NCBI GenBank assembly: GCA_905221615.1
Contig: CAJNDT010000001.1
Location: forward strand, 2,927,704 to 2,991,703
DNA: 64,000 nucleotides
DNA from: Symbiodinium sp. CCMP2592
Lineage: Eukaryota; Sar; Dinophyceae; Suessiales; Symbiodiniaceae
Direction: 5' to 3'
Shown in pieces: positions 11,739 through 19,894 of the stretch. The translations under genes were made by a program, and so were the position numbers. Position 1 is the stretch's first letter. Each line of letters opens with the position of its first letter. The notes under the pieces were generated by a model. It saw only the letters and a program-made list of their open reading frames with translations, made no database searches and had not been told where the DNA came from.

Positions 11739-13085
11739 CTAAGCCTGTGGCTTCCGCCACTTGCGCCAATCCTGATTCTGCTTTGCCGCCCACTGCTGCG
11801 ACTGTTGTTGTTGACCCTCCCAGGCCTGTCGCTTCCGGCGATCATCCTCTTTGCGAGGACTGTCCTCATGAGGCTTGCGCTTCTTGTTGGGATTCCCAGG
11901 GCTCGTCTGCTGCTTGCCCCCGGTCTGAACAGGGCGACTCATAACCTCCTGATACAAGTGCAGATCCTCACGCACCGTGGTGACGGCTTCTGAAAAAGTG
12001 CGGCCTGCCCTCATCTCCCGACAAAGCTTCCAGGAGGCTGACTCATAGTATGATCGAAAACCGTCCAACTGCTGAGGGCGCTGACGGGCCTTGTGGATGA
12101 AGTCGTCGAACAAAGCATTGATGTCGAACTCGTGGCCGTACTCCAGCAGGATGAAAGCCCAACGCAGGGCTTCCAGGGCATCGATCACGGCTAACATGGA
12201 CCGCGGCTCCCACGAGTCCTCGGCATCCTCAGCCACCAAGCGGTCACGGTCGACATCGACAACCAGCTCCCGGCTGATCTTCCTTTTGGACAATGAATTC
12301 ACTGCTCCTGTCGCATCAAAGGAACGCCTACTCATCAGCTCTCCCAAAGGCAAAGGTGTAAAGTCCCCGGAGACCTTCAGTTGATGCCACAGCTTAGCCA
12401 ATGAAGACTCAGCGCCCAGCAGCTTCTGTTGCGGGAACACACGATTCCTGCCATGGATCTGAACCGCCTCATATTTGCGGATCTGTTCTGTCCACACCCC
12501 TGCCGGCAACGTGCGCGGAACCTTATCCGCATCCTTAGCAGCAGTCCCAGTGCCGATTGCACCAGGTGAGGCCGTCCCTGATGGCGCTCCCGTCGTGGGA
12601 GGAGAGGTGGTCGGCGATGTGGCATCGATGGATAATTTCCTCATGTACAGGAGTATTGCAGATGCTATGGGCCTATCAGCGGCATCTAGCGCGATCCGAT
12701 CGGCTCCCACTCCGAAGCCTGCAAGCAGTGGCGCAATCACCACATCACGATACTCCGCTTCGCCTGTTGCTATCATAGACAGGGTTCCTGCAGAGGTGAT
12801 CCCGCGCAACGCGAGGTATCTGCGTATGTCATCCCCCGCTCCTGCTTTGTCAGCGATGGTCTGTAGATCCATGCTGGACCCCGAACCCCACAGGCTAAGC
12901 GCCAGCCCGAAAACTTGCGGTGACATGAAGTGTTGCCTGCGCTCTAGTACATGTGCAAACGCCCTCGCACGACATGAGCCCCCCCAACCGGCGAGCACTC
13001 GCAAGCCGATGTTTCCAAGGCCACCGCCGACCCTGTGCGAAGCTCTGTGGCTCGCTGTACCGCGAACTCGCCCTCCGGGGGCCAC
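11739..13085 (-). CDS. Gag-like protein of E1
   Basis: Open frame of 448 codons between the recombinase and methyltransferase genes. The likely start is the internal ATG giving MDLQTIADKAG, because the first about 70 residues look unlike a protein core. The N-terminal part is helical and followed by a Ser/Thr/Pro-rich linker (SPTTSPPTTGAPSG). The middle contains a WHQLKVSGDF and a WAFILLEYGHEFDINALFDDF block. The last 60 residues are very basic and Gln/Trp-rich (KKRKP, RRKRQAWEG, QSQQWAAKQNQDWRKW), as expected for RNA binding. No zinc knuckle is visible, unlike the CCCH motif in the E2 Gag. Assignment rests on position and composition rather than a recognised capsid motif. Confidence 0.6.
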   Translation of the reverse strand: MAPGGRVRGTASHRASHRVGGGLGNIGLRVLAGWGGSCRARAFAHVLERRQHFMSPQVFGLALSLWGSGSSMDLQTIADKAGAGDDIRRYLALRGITSAGTLSMIATGEAEYRDVVIAPLLAGFGVGADRIALDAADRPIASAILLYMRKLSIDATSPTTSPPTTGAPSGTASPGAIGTGTAAKDADKVPRTLPAGVWTEQIRKYEAVQIHGRNRVFPQQKLLGAESSLAKLWHQLKVSGDFTPLPLGELMSRRSFDATGAVNSLSKRKISRELVVDVDRDRLVAEDAEDSWEPRSMLAVIDALEALRWAFILLEYGHEFDINALFDDFIHKARQRPQQLDGFRSYYESASWKLCREMRAGRTFSEAVTTVREDLHLYQEVMSRPVQTGGKQQTSPGNPNKKRKPHEDSPRKEDDRRKRQAWEGQQQQSQQWAAKQNQDWRKWRKPQA

Positions 13086-13431
13086 CTGCCCCGGGCAAGG
13101 ATCAAAAACTCAGCTCTGACTCGGCTGCTCTCACGCGAGCGAGCCTGTGATCCAGAGCAGCGCCGCCCACACGCAGCGTCGCCAGCGCCTACCGGCCGGC
13201 TTTAGTCTACCTCCTGTAGATCTACATTGTGAGACGGGGTCACAGCCTGATCCCCAGCCACAATCATGATGCCCGGCAAGTGCAATGGAGAAGTCGTCGG
13301 AAGGCCAAGGTCCTGGCAAGAGGGCGTTAAGGACAGCATGTTACAAACCGCGGAAAACCCTAGGCACCCCCAGCGCACTGTTCACTCTTTCGGCGACCTC
13401 GGACTCGCGAAAGCATGACTGGAACACACAA

Positions 13432-15285
13432 TCAAGAGGACGAACTGCTCGAGGAGGTCAAAACACTGGACGAACCATCATCCGATCCAGAACCACCATC
13501 CTCAACCGCCGCCTGAAAATCCCCTTTATCGCGAGGGAAGCAGCGCTTGCACCGTGGCCACTCTGGCCTGGCTGCGCTCGTCCTGAAAAATCTGGTGTTA
13601 CCGTATAAAATGCCACATGTGGTTGCCCAAGCCTCGGGCCTAGCAGTAGCTTCAAGCGGGTCGGGCCGATGGGCTCGCCGAGTCCTTGTGTTCACAACCA
13701 AAGTTTCCGCAGCGTCCTGCGTCCTCGAAGTGAAGTCTGAAAACTGCAAGCGCATCGCCTCTATCTCGGCCGCTCGCCGGTCTGGCAAACAAGACTCCGC
13801 GACCGGCTGTGCCGCCGAACCGTCCGAAGTAGCTGCGATCACAGGCTGACTGGGCGTGCTCGCCAGCAGGCCCTGGGGGCCCTCACGCGGGCGATGAGCC
13901 ACCTCGCCCGATGACAATGCTCTGGAAACCGCACCCGGTACCAGCAACAATGGAGCTTCCTGCAAATACTTCTGCACTGCTAATGAGGACCACCTGCCAT
14001 GTAGCTGGATCATATCAAAGCGGAGCCCGAGCAAGAAAAGATGTTGCGTGCCCGCGACGCGGAGGACGTGCCCCCCAAATCGCTCAACTTGGATCCCCGC
14101 CTCGTCTGGACGAGTAGTCTGCACCCCGGCCCGCTTCAAGGTCTCGCGGATGGTCATGATCATATCGGCCTTGGAAAGTGCTGTCCCATCGTCCTGTGGA
14201 AACAAGGGGAGTGCCTTGCAATCTAACATAGCCTGCAGAATTTCCAAGCGTTGCAGATGACGCGCACCAGCATGATATGGACAAAGTGGTTGGCTCCTGA
14301 CTGCACACCCGCAAAACAATGCTCGACTGGTCAATTCGCCCTGCGAAGAGGTTTTGTGGGCAGGGAGCAGGATCTGAAGCTGATTGTTTTGGAAGTATAA
14401 GTGCGACGAACTGGCCGAAGCCATTTCGATTTCCCTCATACAAAAGTATGAGGCCACAATCAGGGCATCAATCGCGGCAGGAAGATCGCTCCACGAGAAG
14501 GCCCGAAACTCCGAGCCCTCCACAACGGCCGAAGCCAAAGACCAGAGATCAAAGGAATCCTTCAATGAAGAGGGCCCTAGGCCCCTGCGCACGGACCGTA
14601 CGCAGTCCCTGATCATTGCCTTAATGTGTCCCGGGACAACGGTGTGCATGCGCCTCACCTGGTGCGATGCTGCCGCCGAGAAGTACTGCTCCGAGGACCT
14701 ATACCGCCCCCGTTTCAGCGACGCTCCCACTGCTCTAACATTTCGTTCATCCAATGGGAAGGCCGGCAGCTCCCACTTGGCACAAATCTGCCGCCATGTC
14801 AAGATGCGACTTTCATAGGGTCCGATCGTCGTCTTGGCCAGGACTTCCCGATCCAATTCTTCCAACGCCTTAGCACGTTCCGACGGCTCCCCGGCCGTAA
14901 GAGCATCCGCCAAGGATGCTCTCCGGCGCTTCCGCACCGGAGGCTGGTCCGCCCGCCACTGAGGCATCAGAAGTTCGCCTTGTCGCGACCCCGAAACCAG
15001 GAGCTCTAATTGCCATCGCTGGACCCCTACATCCAGAAGGCGCTGCCATGCACTTTGAACATCCGCCAAACAGAAAACCTCAGCCCGAACGAACAAGGGA
15101 GCAACCTCCGAAATCCCTCGATCACGAAGAGTCTCCCACAAGAAGGCTGTCGAAGCCATGAGCCCAAACAGGCTGTGCATGAACGGCTGGCTTAAGCGTA
15201 CCCAGCAGCACTCAAAAAGACCCTGTCCTCGCCCAGGTCCTTCAAGATCCGAGTGAGGGTGGCCACAGCATGATTCTCCGGACAA
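13432..15285 (-). CDS. Tyrosine recombinase of E1
   Basis: Open frame of 617 codons. The catalytic set of tyrosine recombinases can be read: R284 in CMREIE, K311 in PAHKTS, H406-x-x-R409 in GGHVLRVAG, H429 with R431 and W432 in LHGRWSS, and Y440 in VQKYLQEA. The spacing is normal for the family, and the enzyme would integrate a circular DNA copy of the element by recombination without target duplication, as the empty site at 28.7 kb indicates. A C-terminal extension of about 170 residues contains a possible zinc site (TCGILYGN then PRCKRCFP) and ends in a Ser-rich tail. The start is uncertain: MHSLFGLMAS at residue 36 is as plausible as the first codon. The gene precedes Gag, the reverse of the usual DIRS/Ngaro order. 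Confidence 0.85.
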   Translation of the reverse strand: MSGESCCGHPHSDLEGPGRGQGLFECCWVRLSQPFMHSLFGLMASTAFLWETLRDRGISEVAPLFVRAEVFCLADVQSAWQRLLDVGVQRWQLELLVSGSRQGELLMPQWRADQPPVRKRRRASLADALTAGEPSERAKALEELDREVLAKTTIGPYESRILTWRQICAKWELPAFPLDERNVRAVGASLKRGRYRSSEQYFSAAASHQVRRMHTVVPGHIKAMIRDCVRSVRRGLGPSSLKDSFDLWSLASAVVEGSEFRAFSWSDLPAAIDALIVASYFCMREIEMASASSSHLYFQNNQLQILLPAHKTSSQGELTSRALFCGCAVRSQPLCPYHAGARHLQRLEILQAMLDCKALPLFPQDDGTALSKADMIMTIRETLKRAGVQTTRPDEAGIQVERFGGHVLRVAGTQHLFLLGLRFDMIQLHGRWSSLAVQKYLQEAPLLLVPGAVSRALSSGEVAHRPREGPQGLLASTPSQPVIAATSDGSAAQPVAESCLPDRRAAEIEAMRLQFSDFTSRTQDAAETLVVNTRTRRAHRPDPLEATARPEAWATTCGILYGNTRFFRTSAARPEWPRCKRCFPRDKGDFQAAVEDGGSGSDDGSSSVLTSSSSSSS

Positions 15286-15674
15286 TCAAAAGTGGGCAGG
15301 ATCAATGCAATCTGTACCTTAGAGGCCAAGATGACGCTCACCTCAGCATCCATGCCCGGACCAGCATTCTCAAGAGAAGATCCTTGTTGAGCAATGGTGC
15401 CCGTGCCGACTGGCTCGAACGATCCCACTTGCAGACTAGTCAATAAGTCCAGAAAAGGCATAAGATCCAAAGCCCGATCTCGAGAGACGAAGCTATGCAC
15501 CAACAGGACAGCATGACGGACGCGCTCCAATGTCCTGTCGTATATTTCCGCAGCTTCCAGACCACTGAGCACAGTCAGAGAAGCAAGGCGCCGATGTGCG
15601 AACTCCAGCGCACGCGCGGAGCATGCCATGCCTATCCTGAAATCGAAACAGGATCTCGAGCACAGCAGCTGCAT
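15192..15674 (-). CDS. Hypothetical 5' frame of E1
   Basis: Open frame of 160 codons at the 5' end of E1, starting inside A1 and overlapping the first 94 bp of the recombinase frame. A start at MACSARALEF would begin just after A1. It contains VLSGLEAAEIYDRTLERV, VSRDRALDLMPFL and HAVATLTRILKDLGEDR, which look like helical protein sequence, but no known domain is recognised. It may be the true N-terminus of a Rec polyprotein or a small leader protein. Confidence 0.35.
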   Translation of the reverse strand: MQLLCSRSCFDFRIGMACSARALEFAHRRLASLTVLSGLEAAEIYDRTLERVRHAVLLVHSFVSRDRALDLMPFLDLLTSLQVGSFEPVGTGTIAQQGSSLENAGPGMDAEVSVILASKVQIALILPTFDCPENHAVATLTRILKDLGEDRVFLSAAGYA

Positions 15675-15736
15675 ATTCTATGCATGCTTGTCTGGCTCGA
15701 GAATTCATTTGTCACACAAGACAGAGAGTCTGGACC
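15638..15736. repeat. E1 split direct repeat A1 (outer 5' end)
   Basis: A 99-bp repeat identical in visible sequence to A2 at 7961-8059. It ends in TCTGGACC and abuts AACATTCTG, which continues the duplicated block beta interrupted at 7755. Confidence 0.9.
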
Positions 15737-15911
15737 AACATTCTGAAATCCGAGCCTGCTTTTGGTGTGTTCCACCACCATTTTCCGAAGGGGTTGCTTT
15801 CAAGCAGCTGGTATGTCACTGGATCGGCCTTCTGGGCGTTGGCACTCGCACTGGCCTACGAAGGTGCACTAAATGTGTTTGTCTGGACCTTCTGTCGCAA
15901 TGCAATACGGG
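15737..15911. repeat. Right flank of E1: continuation of block beta1
   Basis: This 175-bp stretch continues the block broken by E1 and matches 28724-28916. Shared landmarks are GTGTTCCACC, the segment GTTGGCACTCGCACTGGCCT and the CGCAATGCAA stretch. At about 15911 it switches abruptly to a gamma-type sequence. Confidence 0.75.
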
Positions 15912-17130
15912 GATTCGCTTCTGCGTTGGCCCGGCGCGCCGAACCGCGAGCTCAGCCCCCAAGTCTTTGCAATTCACTGCTCAGGTCTGTGAATCTGCTC
16001 CTGGCTCTGAAAGTGCCAGCTCTCGGTTGCCAACTCGAGCAGTGACAGCTATTGCCGACACGCATATAGAGAAGCTGCACACGGAAGGAAGCCGTCACTG
16101 CGCAGCCTGGCTGTTTCAACACAAGGGTCGCAGAACTTCCGAACCAGACCGTCACGACCGGTAGCTATGCTTCCCGTCATGCGCAGCTGCACTTGGTACG
16201 CTGTGCCTGGGGCCGCTCTGCGAAGGTCGGGCGGAGCTCAATCTTTCAAGGGAAGGCGACAAGCCTGGCACAGGAGACCGACACCTGTTGGCTTAACAAG
16301 GTGACGAGGTTTTGGATATGAATCTGAGAGTAGTTTCTTCTGGTCCATCGGGTCTTCATAACCAACCCTCCTCCACCAATCACATCCTCTGCACAAGACA
16401 CCCTCACTCATCTGTGCCACACTGGGTCTCAGGGCTGACGGGAAGTTCGAACCCTCTATGTGACCAGGCCATGCCCGATCGTGGATTTTAAGGAGCGCGA
16501 ATCATGCATCGTGTAGCTATGTAATGCCACGGAATGCAAGCAGCTCTGAACGTGCACTCAGACGTATGACAAGAGGCAGCGATCAGCTGGTGGGGGGACG
16601 AGACTTCCGTCGATTGAGAGTGCAAGCAAAATGACATCATCGGGACGCAAATTCATGCTCCAGGCTACCAACAAGACATAGCTGCATCGCTGATAGCCCC
16701 ATGGAGTTAAAAGCACTGACCGAAGGCTGCACCTCTTATCGTTTGAACGACGCCAAGGCCACCAACGGCCTTGCAGAAAACTCAGCATGGGCTCACAATC
16801 AAGTCAGGGAGCTGCCGCCTGTGTTGCCCCGTTTGCTTGGGTCTGCACACCGGCTGTCGCTGCAAGGAAGCGGCGAATAGGAGGCGCCGCCCCTGCGCAG
16901 CAACTGCAAAGAGAGCAAAGGAAGTGAACATGTCTGAAGCAAAAAGCCGTTGCGTCTGGGTTTGATGTTCTAGAACCTGAACTCAACATCTGCCTCCAAG
17001 GGATAACAAGAGCACAAACAAGAGCTTGCTGTGGCCTCGAATTTTCGTGATAGCATGGTCCCTGTCTAAGAGAAACCGACTTGAGCCAGATTTTGTGCAG
17101 CGATGCAAATCCAGAACACTTCTGCAACTT
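15912..17130. repeat. Segmental duplication copy gamma-2
   Basis: Paralogous to 1173-2600: GGGGATTCGCTTCTGCGTTG, the Ala-rich GCGCAGCCTGG region, GGGGCCGCTCTGCGAAGGTC and the GATAGCCCCATGGAG stretch follow in the same order. Small indels break all frames. No gene is supported. Confidence 0.65.
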
Positions 17131-18082
17131 CATGCTGCAGCTCGGCGACCCGATACGATTGTTCTTTCCTTCTCAAGGAATCTCAAGGAATCTCAAGTGA
17201 CCTAATTAAAGAGCACGCCATCACGGCGGACTCAGCATGAGAGCCACATGTTGTCACAGGCACTCGCGAATTGGCCATTGGTGCAACAGACTGCGCAGCA
17301 AAGCTGCACTCAAGAAGTGTGCAACAGCTCTGCCGCGCCAGAAATGCCACGACACACCCTCGGCCCATAGGGAAAACTCTAGCCAGAAGGCCCGATCGCC
17401 GCTCCGGAACCTGATCGAAAAGACTGCCTCACCATGCTGCATCGGAGTTTTAGTCAAGAACAGTCGAGAACAGGTCCGGAAGCGGAGGTCTCGGGAGAAA
17501 CTCACAACATCACCTCACAAGTTCTGTACATGGAAGTCAGTGGGCTCATAAGCAACACGCCCACTACTCATAGCAACACGCTCGCAACCCTGTGTCAGCA
17601 ACCGGGCAGAAGCCGGCTGGCAGTGGGCTCCATGCTGTACCTTCAGGATGCAGGGCTTCCCAGAGCGTACCTGCCTGTTCAAATGATGAAGCGCTTCACG
17701 AAAACCGTGAAGCTCTGATACGCAACCAGCATCTTTGAAACATGAGTTCACAAGGAACCGTGCTGGTGTCGTACTCGTGTTGTTGTCAATCAAACACCTG
17801 ACGCAAAAGACCCCTTTACTCGTCAAACACCTCTATGCTCGTGAACCGCTGGTCGATATCAGATTCGCTTCAGGCAGCGGCTACACCCTGGAAGCGTAAT
17901 TCTCTCGCCCACAACCGTCAAACTGGCTTGCTGCTTAGATTTTGTGGGGACGTCTTGGACGAAGCGGGACAGCCGAAATCAGTGGACTCAAGCTGACATC
18001 AAGTGAAAGTCTCAACTGGTCCCTAATCTCTCTTCTTTCGCGTGTCCCGCTTCATCCTTCACGACCTATTGCATCCCTCCGG
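17131..18082. other. Unassigned stretch
   Basis: A region with no copy elsewhere in the window that I noticed. It has a short tandem (CTCAAGGAAT repeated at 17175-17200). Minus-strand 17515-17826 is open for 103 codons but has no recognised motif. It may contain further exons of the gene at 18083-18709, but I cannot support one. Confidence 0.4.
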
Positions 18083-18709
18083 CTATTTCCACTGCCACGA
18101 CACCTCTACCGCGTCATCTTGCAAGTCTGCCCAGTTTACCCGGGCTGGTTGTCGGCTGGATGCAGGCGACCACTGCCACGACACCTCTACCGTGTCATCT
18201 TGCAAGTCTGCCCAGTTTACCCGGGCTGGTTGTCGGCCGGATGCGGCCATGTGCAGACTTTCCTCCTCTTCCTGGAGTCCAGAAACGCATGCTGGAGTTG
18301 AATAGACCCTGTTGCTGGGTTTCCCCCCACCCTTCCCGGTGCCCCTGTGGTGCCCCTGCTGCGCCTGCTCGGCCAGGTCGGCCCAGGACACGCCGCGGTC
18401 GCGGCGGTTCTTGGGTGGCGGCGACCTCGGCCTCGCCGGCGATGCCGGTGGAGGCGTTTCGAAGCAGCTCAGTGCCGGAGAACTTGGCGAGCTGGACACG
18501 GAGGAGTCACCTGACGAGACACCCTGCACAAGGCGCAGAACAGCGACAGCGTCAGCTACTGAGTAGGGCAGTGAGAAGCAAACTTGGCAACGCCAAGTGA
18601 CGAAGGGACCGTGGAGACGGACTGAAGTCGTCCCTTCGCTGAGGGCTGCTGTCGAAGACCCAAGCGGGAAGGCCAAGGCTACGTTCTGCATGCGCACAGG
18701 ACCGAACAA
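18083..18709 (-). CDS. Protein with WADL-type tandem repeats
   Basis: Open frame of 208 codons, function unknown. After an N-terminal segment with a Cys pair (WRCQVCFSLP) comes a Ser/Pro-rich linker (SSSPSSPALSCFETPPPAS), then a VSWADLAEQ motif, then two 27-residue tandem repeats each carrying QPARVNWADLQDD and EVSWQW. The repeats come from an 81-bp DNA duplication at 18089-18250 whose length keeps the frame. V-x-WADL motifs recur as short linear motifs in dinoflagellate proteins as far as I recall, but I cannot name a partner. It may be the last exon of a larger gene, since the stop lies only two residues after the last repeat. Confidence 0.45.
   Translation of the reverse strand: MFGPVRMQNVALAFPLGSSTAALSEGTTSVRLHGPFVTWRCQVCFSLPYSVADAVAVLRLVQGVSSGDSSVSSSPSSPALSCFETPPPASPARPRSPPPKNRRDRGVSWADLAEQAQQGHHRGTGKGGGKPSNRVYSTPACVSGLQEEEESLHMAASGRQPARVNWADLQDDTVEVSWQWSPASSRQPARVNWADLQDDAVEVSWQWK
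18089..18250. repeat. 81-bp tandem duplication inside coding sequence
   Basis: Two head-to-tail copies (18089-18169 and 18170-18250) differ at a handful of positions. Each starts CCACTGCCACGACACCTC. The 81-bp period equals 27 codons, so the duplication preserves the minus-strand frame. Confidence 0.85.
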
Positions 18710-19894
18710 CAGTCTTGCTAGCTGCTAGCTCAGGAACATGACGGAGCCCGCCCAAGCTTCCCTGTCAACGGCTCATCAAAAGGAGTGACACCTTCATCAC
18801 CCTCTGTCATTTCCATCCAGAAGGGCCGCACATCCTCAGAAACATAGTTTCTTCCAGAAAACGTGGCATGCCCCTCTTCAGGCATCGAAGGCCATGCAAG
18901 CTTTACGGAAGTACATTTGCCAACCTTCAATTGGTCTCACTCTGCTTCCCAATACTAGTACGTAAAAGCAGTTCAGGTGCAAGGTGCCGGCCTCGATCAT
19001 CTTGGGGATCATCTCCTGTTGTCATCCATTTCCGAACCCTAAGTGTCGACCGGTCACCACCCACCCTCACACCAACAATGACTGGCCCAGCCTGACTAAC
19101 TCTAAGAGTGCGTAAAGATCTTCCGAGATTCGTTCGGTTGCAAAGCGCGAAAGGTTTCCTGCTCATCATGTCATACCCAACAGAGAGGCAGCTACGCGTT
19201 TCCTGGGTGGGATCTATATGTTTATGTGCCGTATTGAGGCCTGACTCTTGCCGAATCCTGGACGTGGAGGACCTGCATTGCTTGCAAGAACCGGAGACAG
19301 CATCATTCCTGCCGCTTTCGTCCCTGTCCTGCTTCGCTGCCGCCCAAGCTGGCCATGTTTCCGGGGTTGCCTGGGCTGGGCAGCGACCGCATGTCGTAAA
19401 TATCGTAGAAGCAACCCCAAAGCCGGCTCGACTGGAGAGGACAGAAGTGTGTGCCGCGCTGGAAGCTGGATTGGCAGCGTGGCTTCAAAAAGACGTGGCG
19501 GGCTGCAAAGACAATGCCGAATGGCAGAATTTAATGACATGCCTGCGAAAAGCTGAAACTGGGGCTGCTGGCCGGCCAGCTCCATTCCTCTTCTGAACAA
19601 TCGATCTCCTGGGTCGTGATACAGTATGTCAGGGCGATATACGTCTGTGCAACGCGACGATGACACACCACGAAGACATCAGGAGCATGCTACAAATCTG
19701 TGCTTCTTCGCTTGCCGTGATTCGGGGATTTTGCATGCGCCTTCAGCTCTGTGTCGCTTATCTTCTTAGTGACGACCACGTCACAACGACGAGAAAGTCT
19801 CCGCGAACGTTTTCAGGCGCCAGAACTCAACGTTTGCACCCTAGCACCAACAAACTGTCGATTCATCTCCAGCCCCATCCACCTCCATCAGCTT
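18710..19894. other. Unassigned stretch
   Basis: Frames such as 18730-18930 on the minus strand and 19108-19596 on the plus strand are open, but carry no recognised motif and have no conserved copy in the window. The sequence TTGCCGAATCCTGGACGTGG near 19253 resembles CTTGCCGAATCCGTGACGTGG near 22382, so the stretch belongs to the same duplicated unit as the pyruvate-kinase-like exons beside it. Confidence 0.35.

Larger units (their letters stand above)
7756..15736 (-). mobile_element. E1: tyrosine-recombinase retrotransposon with DNA methyltransferase
   Basis: An element of 7981 bp on the minus strand bounded by split direct repeats. A1 (99 bp) lies at the 5' end; B1 (145 bp), A2 (99 bp), a 60-bp spacer and B2 (145 bp) lie at the 3' end, with B1 and A2 abutting exactly at 8060/8059. 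This A1-body-B1-A2-B2 plan is known from PAT/Ngaro-like YR retrotransposons. Gene order is YR, Gag-like, cytosine-5 methyltransferase, RT-RNase H; YR first is unusual. Flanks are the duplicated block beta, and the paralogue at 28717-28730 shows the empty site, with no target duplication. The 345 bp between Gag and YR (13087-13431) holds no recognised gene. Most frames are long and intact, so the copy is probably young. Confidence 0.85.

Noticed and set aside
11261..11869. Minus-strand frame of 202 codons across the Gag-methyltransferase junction
   Set aside because: In the overlap the other frame carries methyltransferase motif I; this one has no motif.
12475..13119. Plus-strand frame of 214 codons
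   Set aside because: Antisense shadow of the E1 Gag-like gene.
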